Shown in pieces: positions 14,261 through 20,433 of a DNA stretch of 21,742 nucleotides; the stretch's first letter is position 1, and every line of letters begins with the position of its first letter. The DNA is taken from positions 1 through 21,742 of the forward strand of contig CAZNYM010000030.1 in assembly GCA_964577255.1 (NCBI GenBank), written 5' to 3'. This stretch comes from Micavibrio_C sp964577255 (lineage in GTDB: Bacteria > Pseudomonadota > Alphaproteobacteria > Micavibrionales > Micavibrionaceae). A program made the position numbers and the translations under genes. Under the pieces are notes generated by a model. It did no database searches, was not told where the DNA came from, and saw nothing but the letters and a program-made list of their open reading frames with translations.

Positions 14261-15790
14261 ATGCCCGTTTTGAAAATGACCGAGAAGGAGAGCGGCGCGC
14301 CCGCGCGCCTGGCCGCCCTGGGCGAACGGCACCGCCTGGCGCTCGCCCGCCGCCGCCCGTGGGAATCGCACTGGCAGGACGCGTACGAATTCGCGCTGCC
14401 GCACCGCAATTCCTTCGGCGCCGACACGCCCGGCGCGCGGCGCAACGAAACCATTTACGACGGCACCGCGCTCGACGCGGTCGAGCAGCTGGCCGCGAGC
14501 CTGCTGGCGAGCCTCACGCCGCCCTGGACCCAGTGGTTCGGGCTGCGGCCCGGGCCCGATCTGTCGCCGGCGCAGGCCGAGGCGCTGGCGCCCGCGCTGG
14601 AAAAAGCCGCGCGTACGCTGCAGACCCATTTCGACCGCTCGAATTTCCTGGTCGAGATGCATCAATGCTATCTCGACCTCGCGGTCGGCGGCACCGCCTG
14701 CCTGTCGTTCGAGGAAGCCGCGCCGGGCGAATTCTCCGCTTTCCGCTTCGCCGCCGTGCCGCTGCGCGACATTGTGCTGGAGGAGGGGGCGCGGGGCTAT
14801 CTCGACGGCTCGTTCCGCACGCTCGCGCTGACGCTCGGCCAGATCCGCGACCGCTATCCCGCCGCCGGCGATGCGCTGCCATCCGCCGTCACCGCCCGGG
14901 GCGAGAAAGACCCGCAGCAGCGTTTCGAGGTGGTGGAATCCATCCTGCCCGGCACGTTCGGCGTATACGATTACGCCGCGCTATTGTCCGGCGAAGGCGG
15001 CACGCCCGCGCTGCTGGCCCAGGGCCGCTTCAGCGAACCGCCGCTGATCGCCTTTCGCTGGATGAAGGCGCCGGGCGAGCTTTACGGCCGCTCGCCGGTG
15101 ATGAAGGCGCTGCCCGACATCAAGACTGCGAACAAGGTGGTTGAGCTTATCCTCAAGAACGCCTCGATCGCCGTCACCGGTATCTGGCAGGCCGACGACG
15201 ACGGCGTTTTGAATCCCGCGACCATCGAGCTCAAGCCCGGCACCATCATCCCCAAGGCCGTGGGCTCGGAAGGTCTGCGCCCGCTCGACATGCCCGGCCG
15301 CTTCGACATCTCGCAGCTGGTGCTTTCCGATCTGCGCGCGCGCATTCGCCACGCGCTGCTGGCCGACAAGCTGGCGCCGGTCGCGAGCCCGCGCATGACC
15401 GCGACAGAAGTGATGGAGCGTTCCGTCGACATGGCCCTGATGCTGGGCGCGACCTACGGCCGGCTGCAGGCCGAGTTTCTCAACCCGCTGGTGCTGCGCG
15501 CGTTCTCGATCCTGCGCCGCCGCGGCGAGGTGCCCGACATCCAGCTCGACGGCCGCCTGGTGGCGCTCGATTACCGCGCGCCGCTCGCCCGCGCCCAGGG
15601 TCAGCGCAACGTGCAGAATATTTTATCCTGGATCCAGAGCGTCGGCGCCATGGGCGGCGCGGCGATGGAGGCCGTCGACCTGCCGGCCGCCGCCCGTCAC
15701 CTGGGCGACGCGCTCGGCGTGCCGGTGCATCTGATCCGCCAGCCTTTGCCGCCCGCAACCGAAGGAGACAACCATGTTGCCGCGTCGTAA
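14261..15790 (+). CDS. Phage portal / head-to-tail connector protein (T7/BPP-1 type)
   Basis: Dodecameric ring protein at the capsid vertex through which DNA is packaged and ejected. The 509-residue length is usual for podoviral head-tail connectors. Recognisable stretches are the N-terminal RRPWESHWQDAYEFALPHR, GTALDAVEQLAASLLASLTPP-WTQWF, the LYGRSPVMKALPDIKTANKVV segment and the late SPRMTATEVMERS. These match the bacteriophage head-to-tail connecting family. The gene is intact with no frameshift. Its last 17 bases overlap the Bbp19-like gene. A terminase large subunit would normally stand just upstream and is absent. Confidence 0.93.
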   Translation: MPVLKMTEKESGAPARLAALGERHRLALARRRPWESHWQDAYEFALPHRNSFGADTPGARRNETIYDGTALDAVEQLAASLLASLTPPWTQWFGLRPGPDLSPAQAEALAPALEKAARTLQTHFDRSNFLVEMHQCYLDLAVGGTACLSFEEAAPGEFSAFRFAAVPLRDIVLEEGARGYLDGSFRTLALTLGQIRDRYPAAGDALPSAVTARGEKDPQQRFEVVESILPGTFGVYDYAALLSGEGGTPALLAQGRFSEPPLIAFRWMKAPGELYGRSPVMKALPDIKTANKVVELILKNASIAVTGIWQADDDGVLNPATIELKPGTIIPKAVGSEGLRPLDMPGRFDISQLVLSDLRARIRHALLADKLAPVASPRMTATEVMERSVDMALMLGATYGRLQAEFLNPLVLRAFSILRRRGEVPDIQLDGRLVALDYRAPLARAQGQRNVQNILSWIQSVGAMGGAAMEAVDLPAAARHLGDALGVPVHLIRQPLPPATEGDNHVAAS

Positions 15791-16061
15791 TTTCTTCCGC
15801 CGCCTGTTCCGCGCACGCCGCGACCCGGTGTTCTGGGTGCCGCTGCCGCTGGGCGGGCACGACCGCCAGCAGGTGGAAGGGGCGTTCGCCCGGCTTTTCT
15901 CCACCACCGACGGCCAGACGGTCATCAACCATCTGCAGGCGCTGACCTTCGCCCGCGCTTACGGCGCCGACGTGCCCGACAACCATCTGCGCCATGCCGA
16001 AGGGCAGCGCGCGCTGGTGGGCGTCATTCTGCGCCTGATCGCCGCCGGGCGGCAGGCCTAG
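15774..16061 (+). CDS. Bbp19-like small phage protein
   Basis: 95 residues with the segment FARLFSTTDGQTVINHLQALTFARAYG and LRHAEGQRALVGVILRLI, matching small proteins related to Bbp19 of Bordetella phage BPP-1, encoded next to portal and scaffold genes in such podoviruses. Molecular function is unknown. It is basic at the N-terminus (LPRRNFFRRLFRARRDP). ATG at 15774 has GAAGGAG 9 bases upstream and overlaps the portal stop. Its position supports the BPP-1-like gene order. Confidence 0.85.
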   Translation: MLPRRNFFRRLFRARRDPVFWVPLPLGGHDRQQVEGAFARLFSTTDGQTVINHLQALTFARAYGADVPDNHLRHAEGQRALVGVILRLIAAGRQA

Positions 16062-16104
16062 CTTTCATTTTTCTTTTTTCACTTCACCCAAGGAGACACA
16101 AACC

Positions 16105-16827
16105 ATGACCACCACCGACAATCTTCTGACCCCTGAAAACGAAGCCAAAGGCGCCAAACCTGCGAACCTGCCGGAGAAATTCTGGGACGCCAAGGGCCAG
16201 GCCATCCGCCTGGACGCGCTGGTCGCTTCCTATTGCGATCTCGAGCGCAAGCTTTCCACCATGATCCCCGCGCCCGCGAGCGACGAGGACCGCCAGCGCG
16301 TCTATCAGGCGCTGGGCGTCCCCGCCGCGGCCGAGGATTATCAGGTCGACGTCAGCCACGGCCTTTTCACCGTCGATCCCGCCCTCAACCAGCGTTTTCT
16401 TGAAAAGGGCTTTACGCCCGAGCAGGTGCAGACCGTGTATGACATGGCGGCGGAGAAAATGGTGCCGATGATCATGGAGCTGGCCGAGGATTTCCGCGCC
16501 GACCGCGAGGTCGAGCGCCTGATCGCCGCTTTCGGCGGCCCCGACAGCTGGGGCGAGATATCGCGCCAGCTTCTGGCTTACGGCCGAAAAAACCTGCCGC
16601 CCGACGTCCTGGGCAACCTGGCCGGCAGCTTCGAGGGCGTGATGGCGCTTTACCGCATGATGAAAGGGCAGGAGCCCGCTTTGGGCCGCGAGGGGACGCA
16701 GAAACCTGATCTGGACGAGAACGGACTGCGCACCATGATGCGCGACCCGCGCTACTGGAAGGATCGCGATCCGTCCTTCGTCGCCCAGGTGACGGAGAGC
16801 TTCGAGAAGATGTATGGCGGAGAGTAG
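16105..16827 (+). CDS. Putative capsid scaffolding protein
   Basis: 240-residue acidic, mostly helical protein between the Bbp19-like and capsid genes, the usual place of the scaffold in podoviruses. The N-terminus reads LPEKFWDAKGQAIRLDALVASYCDLERKLS, typical of phage scaffold or endopeptidase-associated proteins; the C-terminus (RDPRYWKDRDPSFVAQVTESFEKMY) matches the capsid-binding end of such proteins. No protease motif is seen. A strong AAGGAG precedes the ATG. The capsid gene does not follow directly: a hairpin repeat, a leftward PilZ gene and a 425-base control region intervene. Confidence 0.85.
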   Translation: MTTTDNLLTPENEAKGAKPANLPEKFWDAKGQAIRLDALVASYCDLERKLSTMIPAPASDEDRQRVYQALGVPAAAEDYQVDVSHGLFTVDPALNQRFLEKGFTPEQVQTVYDMAAEKMVPMIMELAEDFRADREVERLIAAFGGPDSWGEISRQLLAYGRKNLPPDVLGNLAGSFEGVMALYRMMKGQEPALGREGTQKPDLDENGLRTMMRDPRYWKDRDPSFVAQVTESFEKMYGGE

Positions 16828-16840
16828 GAGTTATCCCGAT

Positions 16841-16865
16841 CACCATCCCGGCGCAAGCCGGGGTG
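16841..16865. repeat. REP-like palindrome between scaffold and PilZ genes
   Basis: CACC-AT-CCCGGC-GCAA-GCCGGG-GTG forms a hairpin with a short bulge. Sequences of this kind (CCCGGC, GCAA loop, GCCGGG) are common dispersed intergenic repeats in alphaproteobacteria. It lies between the two convergent stops, 14 bases after the scaffold stop, and may end both transcripts. It lacks a T-run. Confidence 0.55.
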
Positions 16866-16876
16866 ACGATTGAAAT

Positions 16877-17263
16877 TTAAATCTGCGATTCCACGAATTC
16901 ACGGGCGACGAAATCGTCGACCACGCGCTGGAAGCCGTGGCGCACCGCCGTGGGCAGCGGTTCGAAGCGCAGGGCAATGCGGCCGTTGCCCTTGCGCAGG
17001 ATGCGGCCGCGGTGATGGACGTTGAGAATGGCGTTGCGCACGCGGAACTTGAGCGTGAAGTCGATATCGACACCCAGATTGAACACGCGGTCGTCGCCGT
17101 CGAGCAGAAGCCCGCCCATGCTCCAGTTCTCGACCGGGAAAGTACGCCCGGCGATTTCGACCACGCAGCGATCCTCGTGCCGGCGCGGATGGCGGCGGCG
17201 GGTGGTGGCGGCCGGATCGTTGCTGGCGCCGGCCCGGAGGCTGTCGATCAGGGTTTGCAGCAT
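16877..17263 (-). CDS. PilZ-domain protein, predicted cyclic-di-GMP receptor
   Basis: 128-residue single-domain protein. The Arg-rich RRRHPRR (22-28) gives the R-x-x-x-R motif, and Asn46-Trp-Ser48-Met-Gly-Gly51 gives the (D/N)-x-S-x-x-G motif that together bind c-di-GMP. Then come beta-rich segments (VDIDFTLKFRVRNAILNVHHRGRILR, GRIALRFEPL) and a C-terminal helix. ATG at 17263 has GGAAGGAG just upstream; the longer frame to 17359 is not needed. It is the only minus-strand gene inside the virion cluster, between scaffold and capsid, with its own promoter (17296-17324). GC is host-like. This is a moron-type position; which process it controls (motility, adhesion, phage decision) cannot be told. 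Confidence 0.9.
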   Translation of the reverse strand: MLQTLIDSLRAGASNDPAATTRRRHPRRHEDRCVVEIAGRTFPVENWSMGGLLLDGDDRVFNLGVDIDFTLKFRVRNAILNVHHRGRILRKGNGRIALRFEPLPTAVRHGFQRVVDDFVAREFVESQI

Positions 17264-17295
17264 GGCGCACGACTCCTTCCAGACAAAATTGCCAT

Positions 17296-17324
17296 AATAT
17301 AGACAGCCCAAACGACTGTGGCAA
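17296..17324 (-). promoter_or_regulatory. Strong sigma70-like promoter of the PilZ gene
   Basis: Read on the minus strand: TTGCCA (plus 17319-17324, 5 of 6), exactly 17 bases, TATATT (plus 17296-17301, 5 of 6). The start would be near 17289, giving a 25-base leader that contains GGAAGGAG. It is the best-matching promoter with respect to both boxes in the window. Confidence 0.65.
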
Positions 17325-17385
17325 GCAAACAATATGAAAAAATGAGGGGCGCGAATCAACGCCTAGTGACAGATGATTGTCTCAC

Positions 17386-17401
17386 AAACAAGCCCTTGTT
17401 T
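17386..17401. promoter_or_regulatory. Perfect 16-base dyad in the PilZ-capsid control region
   Basis: AAACAAG-CC-CTTGTTT, 7-bp perfect arms. It lies between the divergent promoters of the PilZ gene (17296-17324) and the capsid operon (17422-17451), 20 bases upstream of the capsid -35. A looser repeat GACA-N6-TGTC (17368-17381) stands just to its left. An operator is likely; the regulator is unknown. Confidence 0.4.
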
Positions 17402-17402
17402 C

Positions 17403-17451
17403 AAATAGGAAAAATCGGGGCTTGACATGAATAGGATTTTTATCCTAAATT
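17403..17451 (+). promoter_or_regulatory. Capsid operon promoter with internal dyad
   Basis: TTGACA at 17422-17427, 18-base spacer, TAAATT at 17446-17451 (4 of 6). The spacer and -10 carry a perfect inverted repeat TAGGAT-TTTT-ATCCTA (17432-17447). AAATAGGAAAAA at 17403-17414, also present upstream of the S24 repressor, lies just before the -35. Transcription should start near 17458. Confidence 0.55.
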
Positions 17452-17464
17452 AGACACCATACAG

Positions 17465-17493
17465 GCCCGGACTCCGTCCGGGCTTTTGTTTTT
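17465..17493 (+). terminator. Strong intrinsic terminator immediately after the capsid promoter
   Basis: GCCCGGAC (17465-17472), loop TCC, GTCCGGGC (17476-17483), then TTTTGTTTTT (17484-17493). The 8-bp GC-rich perfect stem and long T-run make it one of the clearest terminators in the window. It comes about 7 bases after the predicted start of transcription, so most transcripts from this promoter would be about 35 nt unless termination is prevented. Confidence 0.85.
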
Positions 17494-17689
17494 ACCCGGC
17501 AAGGCTTGGGACGACCCAGCCATTTCCGGATGATGCTTTTCATCCTTTTCGCCGTTCCGGAGAACGCGCGTCCCTGCGGGGGCGCGCGCCCGGCCCGGCT
17601 TGCGCATGAGCAAGGCCGTTTCCCTCGGGAAGCGACAACCGCCGTCATGCTTTTACCCCTGTATCAACAACCAACAAGATGAGGACAAC
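17494..17689 (+). other. Structured leader of the capsid gene
   Basis: About 196 bases without a gene. It has several possible hairpins: GGATG-N8-CATCC near 17528-17545, and a long GC-rich one (GCGCG-TCCC-TGC-GGGG-GCGCGC) around 17566-17588. It ends with GAGGAC as the capsid ribosome site. A role in antitermination or translational control of capsid is possible but not shown. A frame open from 17600 into the capsid gene is regarded as leader, not coding. Confidence 0.4.
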
Positions 17690-18526
17690 ATGTCAACATC
17701 CATCAATCAGGCGTTCATCAAGCAATTCGAACGCGAAGTGCATGAAGCTTACCAGCGCCAGGGTTCCAAGCTGCGCAACACGGTGCGGACCATCGGCAAC
17801 GTCAACGGCTCGAGCACGGCCTTCCAGAAGATCGGCAAGGGCACGGCGGCGACCAAATCGACGCACGGCATGGTGCCGGTGATGAACCTGGCCCATGCCT
17901 CGATCGAATGCACGCTGGCCGATTATTACGCCGGCGACTGGGTCGACCGTCTGGACGAGCTCAAGGTGAATATCGACGAGCGCCAGGTGATCGCCAACGC
18001 CGGCGCCTACGCGCTTGGCCGCAAGACCGACGAGCTGATCATCACCGCCCTTGCGGGCGTGAGCGGCGGCCAGGAGATCGGCGACAGCAACATCGGCATG
18101 ACGCTGACCAAAGTCATGACCGCGTTTGAAAAGCTGGGTGGCGCCGACGTGCCGGACGACGGCGAGCGTTATGCCGTCGTGGGCTGGAAACAGTGGAGCG
18201 AACTGCTGCAGATCGACGAATTCTCGAGCGCCGATTATGTCGGGGCCGACGACCTGCCGTTCCGCGGCACCCAGGCCAAACGCTGGCTGGGCACGCTGTG
18301 GATCCCGCACTCGGGCCTGCCGGTCGACTCGAGCGATATCCGCTCCTGCTTCTGGTACCACAGAACCGCCCTGGGCCATGCCGCCGGTTCCGACGTCGTG
18401 ACCGACATCACCTGGCACGGCGACCGCGCCGCCCACTTCGTCAACAACATGATGAGCCAGGGCGCCGTGCGGATCGACGACACAGGCATCGTCGAAATCA
18501 AGTGCGATGAAACGCCGGATGCTTAA
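17690..18526 (+). CDS. Major capsid protein (podovirus, BPP-1-like)
   Basis: Shell-forming protein of the phage head. 278 residues from ATG 17690 (GAGGAC upstream). The N-terminus INQAFIKQFEREVHEAYQRQGSKLRNTVR followed by FQKIGKGTAATKSTHG, and later ALAGVSGG, WSELLQIDEFSSADYVG and the C-terminal WHGDRAAHFVNNMMSQGAVRIDD, match podoviral capsid proteins of the BPP-1 / related group. Intact, without frameshift. It starts a second segment of the virion cluster, cut off from scaffold by the PilZ gene, and is followed after 46 bases by the small head protein. Confidence 0.9.
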   Translation: MSTSINQAFIKQFEREVHEAYQRQGSKLRNTVRTIGNVNGSSTAFQKIGKGTAATKSTHGMVPVMNLAHASIECTLADYYAGDWVDRLDELKVNIDERQVIANAGAYALGRKTDELIITALAGVSGGQEIGDSNIGMTLTKVMTAFEKLGGADVPDDGERYAVVGWKQWSELLQIDEFSSADYVGADDLPFRGTQAKRWLGTLWIPHSGLPVDSSDIRSCFWYHRTALGHAAGSDVVTDITWHGDRAAHFVNNMMSQGAVRIDDTGIVEIKCDETPDA

Positions 18527-18572
18527 TCCGTTCGTCTCTTCTTCCCTCACATCAACCTAACGGAGAACCATC

Positions 18573-18812
18573 ATGGCTTTCAAAGCAACCGACCTCAGCG
18601 TGCTGGCATACGCCAACAAATTCACGCTCTGGCATTACGTGACCACCGACGACGCCGTCACCGGCGGCGGCTATTTCAACAGCGCCGCCGATATGATGCG
18701 CATCAACGACCTGATCATCGCGAATGTCGATACGGACGGCACCCCGGCGACGAAGTTTTACATCGTCACCGGCAATACCGGCACCGCCGTGACCATCACG
18801 CTTTACTCGTGA
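18573..18812 (+). CDS. Small head/decoration-type phage protein
   Basis: 79 residues, MAFKATDLSVLAYANKFTLWHYVTTDD...GYFNSAADMMRINDLIIANVDTDGTPATKFYIVTG. Small beta-rich proteins starting this way follow the capsid gene in many podoviruses and siphoviruses; a cementing or head-completion role is inferred from position. The ATG has ACGGAG (18561-18566) 6 bases upstream. It is the last gene before a 345-base non-coding gap. Confidence 0.8.
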   Translation: MAFKATDLSVLAYANKFTLWHYVTTDDAVTGGGYFNSAADMMRINDLIIANVDTDGTPATKFYIVTGNTGTAVTITLYS

Positions 18813-19157
18813 TGACGGCACGGGCTTGAGCCGCGCTCGCCGGACGACAGCCGGGGCGGGGGCCTTTCCTCCCCCTGATCCCTCCCCCCCGGGGACCCCG
18901 CCAAAACCGCTGTTTTCCGCCGGTTTCATGCCCCGTATCGGCCCCGCGCGGCCTGCCGGAATTCACCCTCCGGCGGGCCGCGCAGCAGGCGGGGAAGGCG
19001 TGTGCCAAAAGTTTCTGCTTGCACGCCTCCGGGAATTATGATTGTTTTAAGCATCGCCAGCAAAACCCGGCCTAAACGAATCAAAAGATTCACGCGGGTA
19101 AAAAGAACAAGGCGAATTTAACTCCGGTGCGTGTGTAGATAGAGACAGGTGTGAACA
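18813..19157. other. 345-base non-coding gap with a very strong hairpin
   Basis: No convincing gene. It contains C/G-rich homopolymer-like runs (18860-18905), the 15-bp inverted repeat at 18946-18983, and a small GAATC-AAAA-GATTC hairpin (19078-19091). The right part (19030-19157) turns AT-rich like an upstream region, but no clean promoter for the gene at 19158 was found. Minus-strand open frames crossing it (18796-19008, 18552-18929) are GC-driven shadows. Confidence 0.6.
18946..18983. repeat. 15-bp inverted repeat (stable hairpin)
   Basis: Arms GCGCGGCCTGCCGGA (18946-18960) and TCCGGCGGGCCGCGC (18969-18983), loop ATTCACCC. 14 of 15 positions are Watson-Crick and the other is G-U as RNA. 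No T-run follows on either side, so it is not a standard intrinsic terminator; RNA processing or mRNA stability for the capsid transcript is an alternative. Confidence 0.7.
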
Positions 19158-19652
19158 ATGACGCTTAAGGCGCCCAACAGGGATTATTCTCTTCAAAATT
19201 ACGTTTTCATTCCGCGGGCTTTGAGCAAACTGCCCGAAGTTGTCGATTCCAGGACCGCCATGGCGATGGTGCGCGCGAGCGCCGGCTACGACCTGGCGCC
19301 GGGCGCGACCAACAACCGGCATGCCTTGGCCGAACAGCGCGTCTCCGACCGCCTGAGCGACGATCCGGCGCTGGCCGGGCAGGTTCACGCTTACTGGATG
19401 ACCGACGAGGGCCTGCTGATCCGTGGCACCCAGAACGCCGCGTTCAAGCTCAACGACACGGTCAAGGCGATGGCCTGGCTGGAGGAGGGCGGCAGCGCCC
19501 AGGAATGGTCGCCCGCGCTCAGCCGCACGTTTTCGCGCAATGTGGCGCCGGTTCTGACGCTGCCCGCCTTGTCGCGCGCGTTCAACCGCGACATGACCGC
19601 CGTCAACGAGCCGGTTTTCGCGCCGGCCGCAGCCATGAAACTGGCCGCTTAA
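19158..19652 (+). CDS. Unknown protein, isolated between non-coding gaps
   Basis: 164 residues; family not recognised. The central part reads LAEQRVSDRLSDDPALAGQVHAYWMTDEGLLIRG. Near the C-terminus there is an imperfect internal duplication: PALSRTFSRNVAPV (residues 116-129) and PALSRAFNRDMTAV (134-147). There is no signal peptide. It has host-like GC. It stands alone between a 345-base gap and a 186-base gap with a terminator, so it is its own transcription unit or a cargo cassette in the virion cluster, between the head and tail genes. The ribosome site is weak (AGGTGTGAACA). Confidence 0.65.
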   Translation: MTLKAPNRDYSLQNYVFIPRALSKLPEVVDSRTAMAMVRASAGYDLAPGATNNRHALAEQRVSDRLSDDPALAGQVHAYWMTDEGLLIRGTQNAAFKLNDTVKAMAWLEEGGSAQEWSPALSRTFSRNVAPVLTLPALSRAFNRDMTAVNEPVFAPAAAMKLAA

Positions 19653-19666
19653 GAGTTTATAAAAGA

Positions 19667-19692
19667 CCGCTCCGCAAAAAAACAAGGAGCGG
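19667..19692. repeat. Hairpin after the gene at 19158
   Basis: CCGCTCC (19667-19673) and GGAGCGG (19686-19692), 12-base A-rich loop. It stands 14 bases after the stop. A T-run follows only on the minus strand (TCTTTTAT), so it could be a minus-strand terminator or just an RNA 3' hairpin. Confidence 0.4.
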
Positions 19693-19781
19693 CCTAGAGT
19701 AGAGTGTGTGCAAGAAGAAGAAAGAAAAAAAACAACAACTACGGTAATAGAATAAAAAAAGGTGTGAAGTAACCTTAAGGG

Positions 19782-19808
19782 GGCCGCGTAAGCGGCCTTT
19801 TTCTTTTT
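19782..19808 (+). terminator. Intrinsic terminator before the tail genes
   Basis: GGCCGC (19782-19787), GTAA loop, GCGGCC (19792-19797), then TTTTTCTTTTT. The preceding 90 bases are A-rich and non-coding. It closes the transcript of the gene at 19158 and lies 31 bases before the tail tubular protein A gene, which would need read-through or a promoter that I cannot see. Confidence 0.85.
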
Positions 19809-19838
19809 CCGGACAAAGTTTCACAAAGGAGACATAAC

Positions 19839-20411
19839 ATGGCCCTTAACGACGTGGCGCTGTGCAGCCGCGCGCTCATCCGCCTGGGTGCGGCGCCGAT
19901 TTCATCCTTCGAGGACGGCACGGCGGATTCCGAAATCGCCGCCGCCCTGTTCGCTCCGGCGCGCGATGCGCTGCTTTCGGCCTATGGTTGGAGCTTCGCC
20001 ACCGGCCAGGCGGCGCTGGCCGAGCTTGAGGACGCGCCCGTGGCAGATTACGCCCGGGCTTTCGCCCTGCCGAACGATTTCCTGCGCGCCCTTTCCGCCG
20101 GCAGCGGCGGGCGTGGGCGGGGGCTTTCCTACCGCATCGCCCGCAACAGCCTGCAGACTGACGCGAGCGAGGTGATGCTGACTTATATCTTCCGGCCCGA
20201 GGAGGAGGAATTCCCGCCTTATTTCGATGCGGCGCTGATCGCGCGCCTGAGCGCCGAATTCTGCATCCCGCTGACCGAGAATACGTCGCGCGCGGAAGCG
20301 CTTTTCAGGCTGGCCGAGATCGAATTCGAGCGCGCGCGCCAGATCGACGCGCAGCAGGACAGCCCCGGCCGCCTCGAGGATTTCAGCCTGATCGACGCCC
20401 GCAACTCGTAA
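19839..20411 (+). CDS. Tail tubular protein A (T7 gp11-like)
   Basis: Adaptor ring between portal and tail nozzle. 190 residues starting MALNDVALCSRALIRLGAAPISSFEDGTADSEIAAALF, the diagnostic N-terminus of the gp11/tail tubular A family, followed by ALLSAYGWSFATGQAALAEL and YRIARNSLQTDASEVMLTYIF. Length fits the family. AAAGGAG is 8 bases upstream. The tail tubular protein B gene follows after 22 bases, as in T7-like phages. Confidence 0.92.
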   Translation: MALNDVALCSRALIRLGAAPISSFEDGTADSEIAAALFAPARDALLSAYGWSFATGQAALAELEDAPVADYARAFALPNDFLRALSAGSGGRGRGLSYRIARNSLQTDASEVMLTYIFRPEEEEFPPYFDAALIARLSAEFCIPLTENTSRAEALFRLAEIEFERARQIDAQQDSPGRLEDFSLIDARNS

Positions 20412-20433
20412 CCATCACAGGAATATCATCACC

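Noticed and set aside
19047..19685. 212-codon minus-strand frame over the gene at 19158
   Set aside because: The plus-strand gene is followed by a plus-strand terminator and fits cluster direction; the minus frame has a composition typical of GC-rich antisense.
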